DNA from: Betaproteobacteria bacterium
Lineage (GTDB): Bacteria > Pseudomonadota > Gammaproteobacteria > Burkholderiales > SG8-39
NCBI GenBank assembly: GCA_009693435.1
Contig: SHXF01000009.1
Coordinates: 1 to 64,000, forward strand
Length of the DNA: 64,000 nucleotides
Direction of reading: 5' to 3'
Each line of letters starts with the position of its first letter. Position 1 is the stretch's first letter. Shown piece by piece: positions 33,649 through 44,300 of the stretch. The position numbers were made by a program, and so were the translations under genes. Below the pieces are notes generated by a model. It did not search any database and was not told the origin of the DNA. It saw only the letters and a program-made list of their open reading frames with translations.

Positions 33649-34677
33649 TCACGTGGTCCCCGTGGTCTGTGCCGACTGCAGAGCGGATCGCAACTGCTCC
33701 AGTCCCGCGGCAATCGATACGCGTGGCGCATACCCCAGGTCCCGGCGTGCAGCAGAAATATCGAACCAATGCGCGGTGGACATCTCACGGACGACAAAAC
33801 GTGTGAGGCGCGGTTCGCCCGCTCGATTCGCGAGGCCATGTGCCGTCTCGAAGCCCCACGCCATCGCCATGGCCAGCCATGTCGGCACTGCTCTCGTGAC
33901 GGGAGGCGCGCCGGCCGCTTCGAGCAGGCGGTTCACCATGTCCCACATCGGCACCGGAACTCCCTGCGAAATGAAGTAGACCTTGCCCGCAATCGGTGAT
34001 CCGGGTGCCAGGCGGTCCGCGGCGAGCAGGTGCGCGTCGGCCGCGTTGTCGACGTGCACGGTGTCGATGAGATTGGGACGCGCGCCGATGCGGCGCAATT
34101 GTCCGGCTCTCGCGCGCGCGACCAGGCGGGGCAGCAGGTGGTTGTCGCCCGGTCCCCAGATCAGATGCGGACGCAGGCTCACGGTGGCGAGTTGCGCGTC
34201 GTTCGCTGCGCGCACCTGTTGCTCGGCCAGTGCCTTGGTGCGCGGATAGTGCGCATCGAAGTGGCGGGGGTAGGGCGCCGATTCGTCCACGCCCTCCATG
34301 TCGCGACCGTCGAAGACGGCGCTGGGGGAACTGGTGTAGACGAGACGTCGCACGCCATGGCGGCGGCAGGCCGCAATGACATGCTCCGTGCCGGTGACAT
34401 TGGTCTGGTGATAATCGTCATAGTCGCCCCAGATTCCCGGCTTGGCCGCGACGTGGAACACCACATCGGCGCCCTGCACGGCAGAGGCGACCGCGCCAGC
34501 ATCGACAATATTGCCCCTGAGCTGCTCGACACCGAGGGCACGCAAATCTTCATGTTCGGCTCGTGAAAAGCTGCGCACCTGTGCGCCACGCGATAGCAGG
34601 CCGCGCACGATGGCCTGGCCGAGAAAACCGCCGCCGCCGGTGACGAGCGCCTTCACCGCAGTTGCCGCGCGGCCCAC
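33649..34677 (-). CDS. oleD: OleD-type NAD(P)-dependent 2-alkyl-3-ketoalkanoate reductase
   Basis: A 342-residue extended short-chain dehydrogenase. GGGGFLG (residues 14-20) binds the nucleotide, TSSPSAV supplies the Ser near 116-117, and Tyr144/Lys148 in HYPRTK are the catalytic pair. OleD reduces the 2-alkyl-3-keto acid made by OleA to the 3-hydroxy acid. Position settles the identity: it is fourth in an oleA-B-C-D series and overlaps oleC by 25 bases. Alone, the sequence would only say NAD-dependent epimerase/3-beta-HSD type. Confidence 0.88.
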   Translation of the reverse strand: MGRAATAVKALVTGGGGFLGQAIVRGLLSRGAQVRSFSRAEHEDLRALGVEQLRGNIVDAGAVASAVQGADVVFHVAAKPGIWGDYDDYHQTNVTGTEHVIAACRRHGVRRLVYTSSPSAVFDGRDMEGVDESAPYPRHFDAHYPRTKALAEQQVRAANDAQLATVSLRPHLIWGPGDNHLLPRLVARARAGQLRRIGARPNLIDTVHVDNAADAHLLAADRLAPGSPIAGKVYFISQGVPVPMWDMVNRLLEAAGAPPVTRAVPTWLAMAMAWGFETAHGLANRAGEPRLTRFVVREMSTAHWFDISAARRDLGYAPRVSIAAGLEQLRSALQSAQTTGTT

Positions 34678-36365
34678 ACGGCCAGCTTGTCGCGGAATAT
34701 CTTGGCGTTGTGCCGCACATCCACCGGAAACGCCGGGTGGAAAAGAATGGTCTGGATGTCCCGCGTGTGCGCGTGCTTGGAACCCAGTCCTCGCAGTTCA
34801 GCGCGCAGGTCCTCATGCGCATCGTTGCACGCGGCGGCCTCCAGTTCCACGCACAGCACCGGTTCGGTGTCGCCATGGCGTTGCACGCCGACGAGGGCGC
34901 TGCGGTATACACGGGGGCTGGAGTTGAACACCGCCTCGCAGGGAATCGTGTAGTGCGTGTCCTGCGCCGTGACCACGCGATGTGCCTTGCGCCCGCAGAA
35001 CCACAGCCGCCCGCGCTCGTCGACATAGCCCACGTCGCCCATGCGATGGTAGAAACCGCCGCCGGCCGGATCCTGGATTTTCGCCATGGCCGTTGCGCTG
35101 GGCAGGTCGAAATAGCCGCGCGTTGCGTGTGCGGCCTTCACCGCAATTTCACCGATCTCTCCGTCCGGCAACAGCAGAGCATCGTTCCAGGTCGCGATCG
35201 GTTCATCGGTGATGCGTATGATTCTTGCGGTCAGCCCTTCGACCGGACGGCCGATGCATACCCCGGCGCCTGCGTCGGTAAGGCGGTGCGTCTCCTTGAG
35301 AATCTCGTCGCTGCCGATCGACGCGACCGGCAGGCACTCGGTAGCACCGTAGGGCGTGTAGACCTGTGCGCCGGGGTTGAGCATCGCCGTGAACCGCTCG
35401 AGCACCTGTGCCGGCACCGGCGCCCCCGCGGAAATGGCGCGGCGCAGAGTGGGCAGGCGGATGCCGTGTGCTTCGCCGTAGCGGCCCACGCGGTTGACGA
35501 GCGCTGGCGAGCCGAACATGTTGGTGATGCCGAATTGTTCGATCGCGCCGATGATGGTCGCCGGGTCCGCGCTCGCCGGCCGCGAGGCGTCCATTTCCGG
35601 AACCACCGCGGTCATGCCCAACGCGGGGCCAAAGAGGGCGAACAGCGGAAAGGTTGCCAGATCCGTTTCGCCCGGCTCGATGCCATAGAGCCGGCGGATG
35701 TGGTTGATCTGCGCGCCGAACACCTCGTGCGTATAGATGGCGCCTTTGGGCGCGCCGGTGCTGCCGCTGGTGAAAAGTATCGCGGCGGTTTCATCAGGCG
35801 CTGGTTCGATGGCGGAGTAGGGCAGGCCGGCGGGCGTTCGCTCATGCAGTTCGCGCAGCGTGTGGCCGCCCCAGAACCATTTCGCGCCCGCTGTGACAGC
35901 GATGCGTATGCTGTCGCGCGCCCAGCCGAGCACGACCCGCGCCGCGTGCGCCTTGGGAATGGCGATGAATGCTTCCGGCCGTGCCTGCGCCAGGCAACCG
36001 CGCAGATTGCGCATGCCGATGCCGGGGTCGATCAGCACCGGTACTGCGCCGACCTTGAACAGCGCGAAAGTGAGCGCGAAGAAATCGAGCCCCGGCGGCA
36101 CCATCAGCGCCGCGCGCACGCCGCGCCGGATACCGATCGCTGACAGGCCGTGCGCAAGTCGATTGCTGGCCTGTTCCAGTTCGTCGAAGGTGAGCTGCTC
36201 GTAGGCAACCGCGCCTTTTGCATCGCGTCCGTGCGCGCAGATTACAGCCGCGCGAGTCGGCTGGCGCCGCGCCATGTCGGTCAGGTGCGTGGTGATGTTC
36301 GCCGGTTTCGCCGGCGTAACTTTCAGCAGGCTAGGGCAGGCAGGGATGACGTTTGAAGAAGTCAT
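34653..36365 (-). CDS. oleC: OleC-type beta-lactone synthetase (AMP-forming)
   Basis: About 570 residues of the acyl-adenylate superfamily. ILFTSGSTGAPKG (near 197-208) is the P-loop, YGATECLPVA (near 339) the adenine-binding motif, and MGDVGYVDERGRLWFCGR the hinge region; the end NAKIFRDKLAVWA resembles OleC of Xanthomonas as I know it. OleC activates the 2-alkyl-3-hydroxy acid with ATP and closes it to a beta-lactone. The ATG at 36365 overlaps oleB by 35 bases and keeps the conserved PANITTHLTDMARRQP; the longer frame upstream lies inside oleB. The ribosome site is weak, so the start is uncertain. Confidence 0.9.
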   Translation of the reverse strand: MTSSNVIPACPSLLKVTPAKPANITTHLTDMARRQPTRAAVICAHGRDAKGAVAYEQLTFDELEQASNRLAHGLSAIGIRRGVRAALMVPPGLDFFALTFALFKVGAVPVLIDPGIGMRNLRGCLAQARPEAFIAIPKAHAARVVLGWARDSIRIAVTAGAKWFWGGHTLRELHERTPAGLPYSAIEPAPDETAAILFTSGSTGAPKGAIYTHEVFGAQINHIRRLYGIEPGETDLATFPLFALFGPALGMTAVVPEMDASRPASADPATIIGAIEQFGITNMFGSPALVNRVGRYGEAHGIRLPTLRRAISAGAPVPAQVLERFTAMLNPGAQVYTPYGATECLPVASIGSDEILKETHRLTDAGAGVCIGRPVEGLTARIIRITDEPIATWNDALLLPDGEIGEIAVKAAHATRGYFDLPSATAMAKIQDPAGGGFYHRMGDVGYVDERGRLWFCGRKAHRVVTAQDTHYTIPCEAVFNSSPRVYRSALVGVQRHGDTEPVLCVELEAAACNDAHEDLRAELRGLGSKHAHTRDIQTILFHPAFPVDVRHNAKIFRDKLAVWAARQLR

Positions 36366-37260
36366 GGATGAGGGGCAGAATTTCCTCGCCGGCGTCTTCC
36401 AGCACATAGTGCCCTGCGTTGGGAAATTGATGCACTTCCGCGGCGGGAAGAAAATTGCGCCACTCCCTGAGGAAGTGATGGTCGAACACAAAATCCTTGT
36501 CGCCCCAGAGGATCATGGTCGGTGTCTGCCGGAAGCTGGCGAGTTTTTCCTGTACTTCGCTCACCAGCTTATAGCTGGGGTCGCCCGGCCGCAGTGGAAT
36601 GTCCCGCACAAAATACAAGAGGCCGGTGCGCTCGTGCGGCAGCCGGTAAGGGGACAGGTAGGCCTGGCGCACACTCGGTTCCATCGGCTGGCAGACGGCC
36701 CAGCGCACCAGCACACTGGAAAATAATCCGGATTGGCGAATGATGAGATCGCCCAGCGGTGTCTTGCGGCACAGCCACAGGGACGCAGGCAGCTTCTTTG
36801 TCTTCGGCAGATGAAACGCCGCCGTGTTCAACAGCACCAGGCGGCCGATGGATTCCGGAAAGCGCGCGGCATAGGCCATGCCTATCATGCCGCCCCAGTC
36901 GTGCATCAGCAGCGTGATCGGGCCCTGGATGTCGAGTTCTTCTATCAGCGCCGCCAGGTCGGCCACGCGGCGTTCCAGCGTGTACTCGTAGCTGAATTCG
37001 TCGGGCTTGTCGGAGAGGCCGCAACCGATGTAGTCGGGCGCAATCACGCGATGCGTTGCACGGAGGCCCAGCACCAGGTTGCGGAAGTAGAACGACCAGG
37101 TCGGATTGCCATGCAGCATCAGCACGGTGTCGCCCCGGCCTTCATCGAGGAAGTGCATGTTGAAGCCGTTCACCTTGCGCCAGGAGCCGGTAAAGGGGTA
37201 AAGCGCATGGCGAAAACCCGCCACGGGCGGCGCGTTTGCCAGAGGCGCCGCGCTTACCAT
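36331..37260 (-). CDS. oleB: OleB-type beta-lactone decarboxylase (alpha/beta hydrolase)
   Basis: 309 residues related to haloalkane dehalogenases. HGNPTW (50-55) forms the oxyanion region, Asp121 in LMHDWGG is the nucleophile, the acid is in WGDKDFVFD (Asp255 or Asp260) and His284 is in NAGHYVLED. A nucleophilic Asp followed by Trp is what distinguishes OleB and dehalogenases from esterases. OleB removes CO2 from the cis-beta-lactone to leave the alkene. The start overlaps the oleA stop by seven bases. Here OleB is separate from OleC, not fused as in some actinobacteria. Confidence 0.9.
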   Translation of the reverse strand: MVSAAPLANAPPVAGFRHALYPFTGSWRKVNGFNMHFLDEGRGDTVLMLHGNPTWSFYFRNLVLGLRATHRVIAPDYIGCGLSDKPDEFSYEYTLERRVADLAALIEELDIQGPITLLMHDWGGMIGMAYAARFPESIGRLVLLNTAAFHLPKTKKLPASLWLCRKTPLGDLIIRQSGLFSSVLVRWAVCQPMEPSVRQAYLSPYRLPHERTGLLYFVRDIPLRPGDPSYKLVSEVQEKLASFRQTPTMILWGDKDFVFDHHFLREWRNFLPAAEVHQFPNAGHYVLEDAGEEILPLIHDFFKRHPCLP

Positions 37261-38321
37261 TCCAGCCCCATCATCAAGCAGGTGAGTCCGCTGCCGATGC
37301 CGAGGAAGCCGACCCGCTGGCCGGCCGAGAGCACACCGCGCTCCTCGGCGATGGCCGCCGTCACCGGCAGTGCGGCGGTGCCCATGTTGCCCAGGTACCG
37401 GTAGGTGGTGTAATCCTTTTCTTGCGGCAGTTGCAGCGATCTCAGAATGGCATCCTGATGTCCGCTGCCCACCTGGTGGCAGACGACGCGGTCAACCTGC
37501 GACGGCGTCCACCCCATCTCGTCGAGGAATAGCTGCCACGTTTCCCGGCCCAGCTGAACGCCGTGCTTCAACACCGACACCGAATCGGTCGCCATGTACT
37601 GGGTCTGCTCTACGCCGTTGCCCGGTTCCAGTCCCCAGCGACACAAGTCATGGTGTTCAGGCGCCACGCGCGACACGGCGCCCCGCAGGCGATGCCCTTT
37701 CGCGCCTTCGAAGGAACCGTCCGTCAGCAGCATCGCGATCGCACCGGAGCCGCCGGTGAAGGTGGCGAGCGCCGCGGCAAATTGATTCATGTTCGCGTGG
37801 TCGCGATTTGTTTCGCTGCCGAGCAGGCGCTCCAGCATGATTTCATTGATCTCGCGCGCCGTTTCGCAGGAGACGACCAGTCCCGCGCGTATCTGTCCGA
37901 GTTCAATGCGGTTGGCGATGTCCAGCATGCCGTTCAGCACGCCCAGGCAGGCGTTGCTGAGGTCATAGACCGACACGCCACCGCGCACGCCGATCGCATC
38001 GGCGACCGCGCAGGCGGTGGCAGGCTCGAAATTCTCGCGACAGACACCGGCGTAAATCAGCGCGCCGAGATCGGTGGCGCGGACGGCGGTCTTGACCATC
38101 GCCTTGCGGGCGGCGGCGATCGCGCCCGTCGAAAGGCGCGTATCGGTCTGCCACCAGCGGCGCTCGGCGATGCCGGTCCAGGCTTCGAGCTGGCCATGCT
38201 GCAGGTTCAGCCGGCGGTAAAGCGGCGCGAGGCGCTCCTCCAGTTCGGTTGAGGTCACGACCTCGGGTCCCAGTTCGTAGCCCATGGCGGTCAGGAAAAC
38301 CCGCTTGTATTTGAGTGTCAT
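37254..38321 (-). CDS. oleA: OleA-type thiolase (head-to-head acyl condensation)
   Basis: 355 residues of the FabH/thiolase fold. Cys125 (SNACLGVLNGM), His282 (CHQVGSGHQD) and Asn312 (YLGNMGT) form the active site. Glu99 in RENFEPATA corresponds to the special glutamate that distinguishes OleA from FabH and acts as the base for Claisen condensation of two fatty-acyl thioesters. The C-terminal GIGSGLTCLMMGLEW also fits OleA. The ATG overlaps the stop of the megasynthase by four bases (ATGA). Being directly coupled to a PUFA synthase, it is the likely chain acceptor and off-loading enzyme; no thioesterase or acyltransferase gene is present for that job. Confidence 0.9.
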   Translation of the reverse strand: MTLKYKRVFLTAMGYELGPEVVTSTELEERLAPLYRRLNLQHGQLEAWTGIAERRWWQTDTRLSTGAIAAARKAMVKTAVRATDLGALIYAGVCRENFEPATACAVADAIGVRGGVSVYDLSNACLGVLNGMLDIANRIELGQIRAGLVVSCETAREINEIMLERLLGSETNRDHANMNQFAAALATFTGGSGAIAMLLTDGSFEGAKGHRLRGAVSRVAPEHHDLCRWGLEPGNGVEQTQYMATDSVSVLKHGVQLGRETWQLFLDEMGWTPSQVDRVVCHQVGSGHQDAILRSLQLPQEKDYTTYRYLGNMGTAALPVTAAIAEERGVLSAGQRVGFLGIGSGLTCLMMGLEW

Positions 38322-41300
38322 GGTTTCGCTATCGCCGTAGGACTATCGTCGAGGCGCAGGGTGAAGTCCTTCATGGCGTAGATCACGCGCCCGTCCACCG
38401 AAAGATAGCCATCCGCACGAATCTGGCGGCGGCTGTTGTCCACCGCGGTGACTACGGCTTCAACCGTCACTTCGCGGTCTCCCGGAATCACCTGTCCGCG
38501 GTACGTCCATTCGTGCCTTTCATCTGTCGCGACGGTTTCGAAGCGCGTCTCCGCGCTGCTGCCCCAGCGCTCGGTCGCAATGAATTTCAACAGCTGCAGG
38601 AACGATTCCAGCCCGAGCGAGCCGGGCACCACCGGATCCTGATAAAAGTGCGCCCGGAAAAACCATTCGTCGGGCACCACGCGGCGCGTAGCGCGTATGA
38701 ACCCCAGCCCTTCGGGCCCGCCATCGGCAATCCAGCATTCTATGCGGTCGAGCATGCGCAGACGCCCACCGGGAAACGGCGCGGCATGCGGAAAATCCAG
38801 ACTGCGGCCGCGCGCGAGTTCCGCCGCCGCCGGCGCATAGCGTCGGGCATCTTTCAGACCCTCCTGCTTCAGCAGGGCCGCCTTGGGGAAAAAACCGAAA
38901 TAGGTGTCGCCCCTGTAAATCAGTCCGCGGCGGGCGCGCACCTCGTAATCGAAGAACTGGATGATCATGCCTGCGGAGCTGGAAGCGCGCGTGAGTTTTA
39001 CGCGTATCGACAGCGCGCCGGCATCGGGCAGAATCCGCGCGAATTGCGTGGCGCTGCCGCCGAGGTTGCGAAACGAAACGTCCACGTCGCTGGTCAGCGC
39101 CGAGCCCATGTAGGCCGCCAGCCAGCCGCAGGGTTGCAGCGCTATTTCCAGCACCACGGCGAAAGGCATGTCCTGCTGGCGGTTATCGGAAAAATACCAA
39201 GCGTCCGGCGGCACATCGTACTGCGCCTCGATCTCGCCGCCGGGCAGGATTTTCCACGGTTCGGCGCGGATGTCCGTGATCCGGTCGAGAAACTGGTAGG
39301 GCGGCCCGGGCAGGCGCGCGATGATTCTGCCCGCATCGAATATCCGGTACGGCTCGCCGAAGGCGTCCGACGGCTTGCCTGTGGCGAAGGCGAGAATCCG
39401 CGCGCTGTCGAAAATGGCGCGCTTCACTCCCGCCTTGAGGGCAGGCTCGGCGGCGGCGGCCCACAGTGCGCGGAACGTCTCGCGGGTAGCACCCGCGTAG
39501 CGCAGGCTCATGTTCGTGATTTCGACGATGGCTTTGCCGTCCGCATACATCAGCGCGTCGGCGAGGACATACGGCTCCGGGTCGTAGCCGATTTCCTTGA
39601 TCGATATTTCATAACGTACCAGCCGGGTGGTCGCGAGCACCTGGCCACGGCACTTCAACTGGCTGGCGACGCCGGGCACGGGCTCCAGGGCGGCCTGGCC
39701 TTCTTCGGCGATCCATCCCAGGCGCAGCAGGAACACGCGCAGCGTGTGCAGGCAGCATTCGAACATCAGCGTGCCCGGCATCACGCGGTCGTCGACAAAG
39801 TGGCTGGTGAGAAACCAGTCATCGGGATGGATGTCCGCTTCGCCGAGTATGATGCCCAGCCCGAAACGCCCGCCGACCGGATCAAGATGCGCGATGCGAT
39901 GGACCAGCCGCATCCGGCCGCCCGGCAGGGTGACGGGCGTCTGCACCGGCAGATCGGCAAACGCCTCGCCCAGGCAGGACGCCAGGTCACCGTCGCGCAA
40001 GGCATCCAGTTGCCCGCTGGAATAGGACTCGACCCCGACCGGCACGAAGTCTTCCCAGTCCGGCGCGCGCCTGCCCGCGGCGGGCCGGAGGTCGAGCGCG
40101 GTGTGCACGATGCCCTTGCCGCCCGCCAGTTCCGCATCCGAAAAAAACCCGGCGCAACCCTCGGTCATGGTGAGCAGCGGCGCGCCATCGACTGTTCCTT
40201 CGAAGCTGAACTTGAACAGCCAGGTGTCGCCCTGGCGAAAGAAGCGCTCGATGCGTATGTCGTAGCGGATGACCTCACCCGCGACCGGCAGGCCGCGGTG
40301 GAACAGCACTTTCGCATCGAGCAGGCGATACATCGATTTGCCGCGCGTCTGGAAATCGATGCCGAGAAAACCGGAGAGGAACAGGTCCGCCTGGCCTGCT
40401 TCCACCGCGATGCAGGTGGGAATGCGGCCGCAGTCGAGATACCACGCGCCGGGGTGAATATCGTGCTCGGTCACTACGCGGCCTGCCGTCATCGACAGCG
40501 GCTCGCCGTCGATTTCAAGTATGCGGTCCACCAGCATCAGCGGCTCGTCCGGCAAGCGCACGCGGGTCGGGAAGGTATCCGCTTGCGCATACCGCGGTCC
40601 CAGCACGCGCCCCACCTGGCCGCGGCCAAATTCCAGGCAGGCGGCACGGTCGAGCGAGCGGGGGATTTCCCGGGCCGCTGCGTGCGATGGCGCGGGCGCC
40701 GTTGGCGAACCAGCTTCACTTTCGGTGGCGTATCCGGGGCGCGAATTTAGAGGCCCTGTCGTTTGCGTCGGGTCCGCTGCGCGGGATTCCGGTTCAGCCA
40801 GCGCAACACCGACCGCGGTGGCATCGACGAGCAAGCCCGCTTGGGTCGCGATGGCGAGTGCGAGCGTGTCCGACAGGTTTTGCGAAAATTTCAGATAAGC
40901 CTGGTGTGCTTCCAGCGTGGCTTGCTCGGTATCGGAGACAGCCTGAATTACCGATTGGAACCCGGACTGTAAAACTGCGTCCCGACGTGCGGCGTCCTGC
41001 AGCACGTAGTCCCGAGGTTTGGCGTTCTTGTCTTCGTCCGTGCGATTCCCGTACCGTGGCAGCGGCAGTCGAATCGGAATGACCTTTGCTGTCTCGGGCG
41101 CGGGGTGCATACCCGCGCGAATCGCCGGTGCGCTGAAGGGCGCGCCGGTAATCGATACCGTGACGCTTTTTGCCGCCGATGCAGATGCGGATGGGAGAGG
41201 CGCCTCGCGTGCCATGCGTTCGCCTATGTGTTCGCCAATGTGTTCGCCATAGAGCATGGCGAGGCTCACCGGCGCGCCCGCTGCATGCAACTGCCCCAGG

Positions 41301-44300
41301 GTACGCAGAAAATGCGCCACCGGATCCGGCCCTGCAACCGCGAGCGATCTGGCGAAGTGGGGCCGGCCCTCGAGGATTTTCCCTATCATGCGGCTGCATG
41401 AATTGCCCGGGCCGATTTCAACGAATGTCCGGATGCCCGCCTCGTAAGCCGACCGGATCACGCGCGGAAAATCGATCGTGTCCATCGCCTGGGCTTCGAT
41501 CGCGTCTGCCGCGGTTTCACGATCGGGCACATAGGCGCGGCCCCAGGCGCAACTGTAGAACGCCACGCCCGGCGGCGGCGTGGTGTCGAATCGATGCAAT
41601 TCACGGTAGGCCTTGCGCAGCGGGTGCGCAAGCGCGCAATGCACCGTGCTGACGCCCTGCAACGGGAACCAGTGGCAGCCGAGCGCGGCGACAATTTCCC
41701 CGAGTGCGGCGCGATTGCCGCCGATGACGCATTCGCCCGGCGTGTTCGAGATCAGCACATAGGCATCCTTGCGCCGGCCGATGGCCTCGCGCGCGATTGC
41801 CGCGGACCGGTCGATCAATCCGGTCGTCCATTCGGCGTCCTCGCCTTCAGGCAGGTTCCATGCGTCGCGCAGCACCTGCGGCGTGCCTGCCAGATCGCGC
41901 GCGAACAACGACGACTTGCTCAGCCGGTTCAGCATGTCGTCGCGTTGCGTCCACGCGCGCAGGGCAAACAGCGCCGTGGATTCTCCCAGGCTGTAGCCGA
42001 TTGCGGCGTCCGGCTTCAGGCCGAAGCGCGCGGCGAGGTCGGCCACCAGGGTGCCGAATGCAACCTGGCCGCATATCAGGGCGCGGTGATCGGACAGGAC
42101 ATCCGGCGTCAGCGGGCCGTTCCAGAATCGGTCCACGAACATCTGGCTGGCGAGCCGCGCGTTTTCCGCATCCTGCGCGCGCAGGACTTCGGGCCATTGC
42201 AGCGCGAGTTCAAGGCCCATGTCGCCGAATTGATTGCCCGAACCAGGAAATACGAAGGCCATTTTGCCGGTCGACTCGCGCGGCAACGGGTCGGACGCAA
42301 ATATGCGCTCGCGGCCGTCGCCGGTCACACTGGATGCATCGCTGTCCGGCGCAGCGGCGAGTTGTGCAAGATGGGCCAGTTGCCGCGCATCACGCGCGAG
42401 CAGCGCGATCCGGCACGGGCCGGCGGGCCGTCCGGCGCGAGATTGCCACCATCGCCGTGCGATCGGCTCTATCGGGGCATCCGCCGCGGCGCGGGCCAGA
42501 CGGGCGAGTTCATGCAACTCGTCGCCAAGCGCTTGCGGATCTGCCTCGGACAGGGTGAACAATGCTTCCGCAAGCAGGCGCGGCGGTTCACTGCGCTCCC
42601 CCGCGCCGCGAGTGGCATGTTGAGATTCACACGCTTCCAGCACCACATGGATGCAATTGCCTTCGGCGCCCATCGCGCTCACCCCGGCGCGGCGCGGGCC
42701 GTCGGCGCGGTCGCGCAGCCAGTGTCGCGCCGCATGGGGCAAACCAAGCGCATGCGTGCCGGCCAGTTTGGGGCGCAGTGCTTGACTATCGTTCCCGATA
42801 CCGCGCAGGCCGGGAATGACCTCGTGGAAGAGGCACAGGCTCGCCTTGACCAGCGACACCAGACCCGAGGCCGCGCCGGTATGGCCGACGTCTGCCTTCG
42901 CGCTGCTCAGGCTGCAGCTCGTTGCCCGTTCCGCCAAGCCGAAAAAGGCGGACAACGCCTGCGCTTCGCTTGCATCCTCCTCACGATCGCCGCTGCCGTG
43001 CGTCTCGACCAGGCCGACCGTTGATGAGTCCACGTCCGCTTCGGAGTAAGCGCGCTGGAGTGCCATCTGGTAGGTGGCCGGTGTAGGGCAGTGCGCGCCC
43101 GCGGATGCTCCGTGGGACGTGCCGACGCCGCGGATCACCGCGTATATCCGGTCGCCGTCGCGCTTGGCATCGGACAGGCGCTTCAGCACCACGCAGGCCG
43201 CGCCTTCGCCGGGAATTGCGCCGTCCGCGTCCATACCGAACGGCGTCGAGGCGCCGGTGCGCGAATAGGGCCGCAGGGCGTCGGTCGCAAGCAGCGCGCG
43301 CAGATCCCCGCTCAAGTCCACCGCGCCCGCGAGGGCAACATCGATTTCTTTCTGCTGCAGCGCGCGCAGGGCAACTTCCAGCGCGCGCAGCCCGGATGTT
43401 TCCTCGCTGCAGACGGCGTGGCTGGCGCCGCCGATGTGAAACTCGCGTGCCACGCGGCTGGCGACGATGCCGCCCAGCGCTCCCAGGGTGCCGTCGGCCG
43501 TCAACGGCGGGCCCGCGCCATCGCAGAGGCGTTCCATCCACTGCGTCGCCTCAGGGCTGCCGGCATCAAGACCTGCCTCCCGCGCCCACTCGGCGGCGCG
43601 TTGCTTCATCGCCCAGCGAAAGTGAAAATCGGTGGTGCGCAGATCCAGGCCGAGGCCGACGAACACACCGGTGCGGAACGAATCCAGCTTCGGGTGCTGT
43701 GCATGCCCAGGGGCATTCCGCTGTTTGTCCCGCTGTGCATTTCGCTGCGCATCCCGCTGCGCATCCCGCTGCGCATCTCGCTGCGCATCTCGCTGCGCAT
43801 CTCGCTGCGCATCCCCTTGCACATCCTCCAGCGCGGCCTTGGCCACATCGAGCATGAGCAGTTGCTGCGGCAGCATCTGCGCCAGTTCGCGCGGCGAAAT
43901 ATGGAAGCGGTCGATGGGAACAGTCAGGTCGTCGAGGTAGTAGCCGGGGAAAAATGGCGTGCCGCTGTCCTTGCCCCGGTTTTCGCCGCTGCCCCACACG
44001 CGCCGGATTTCCCCGCTGGCAAGGCCACGCCACGCCTCTCTTTCAGCCGGTTTCTCGTCGGACAAGCCACCTGCCACGCGTTCCTGAAACGCGCTCAGCG
44101 ACGTCCAGCGACCGACCCGAGCAGCCATGCCGACAATAGCGACGTGTTCGGTTTGTGGAACGGGTTGAGGCGGGCTTGCGCGCTTCGCACCCGATGCGAC
44201 CTGCTCCGGCAGGAATTCCTCGATGAGCAGATGCGCATTGATGCCGCCGAAGCCAAAGCCATTGATCGCCGCGCGACGCGGGACATCGGCGGCGCGCCGC

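Noticed and set aside
36366..36491. Longer N-terminus for OleC, starting at 36491
   Set aside because: These 42 codons lie wholly inside oleB in another frame and have no OleC-like residues. The conserved part begins near PANITTHL.
37254..38321. FabH-type initiation ketosynthase instead of OleA
   Set aside because: The glutamate in RENFEPATA and the following oleB, oleC and oleD genes point to OleA. FabH would not be expected with this neighbourhood.
38315..40750. An 811-codon open frame on the plus strand opposite the dehydratase region
   Set aside because: Same reason: antisense shadow without motifs, while the minus strand carries intact dehydratase signatures.
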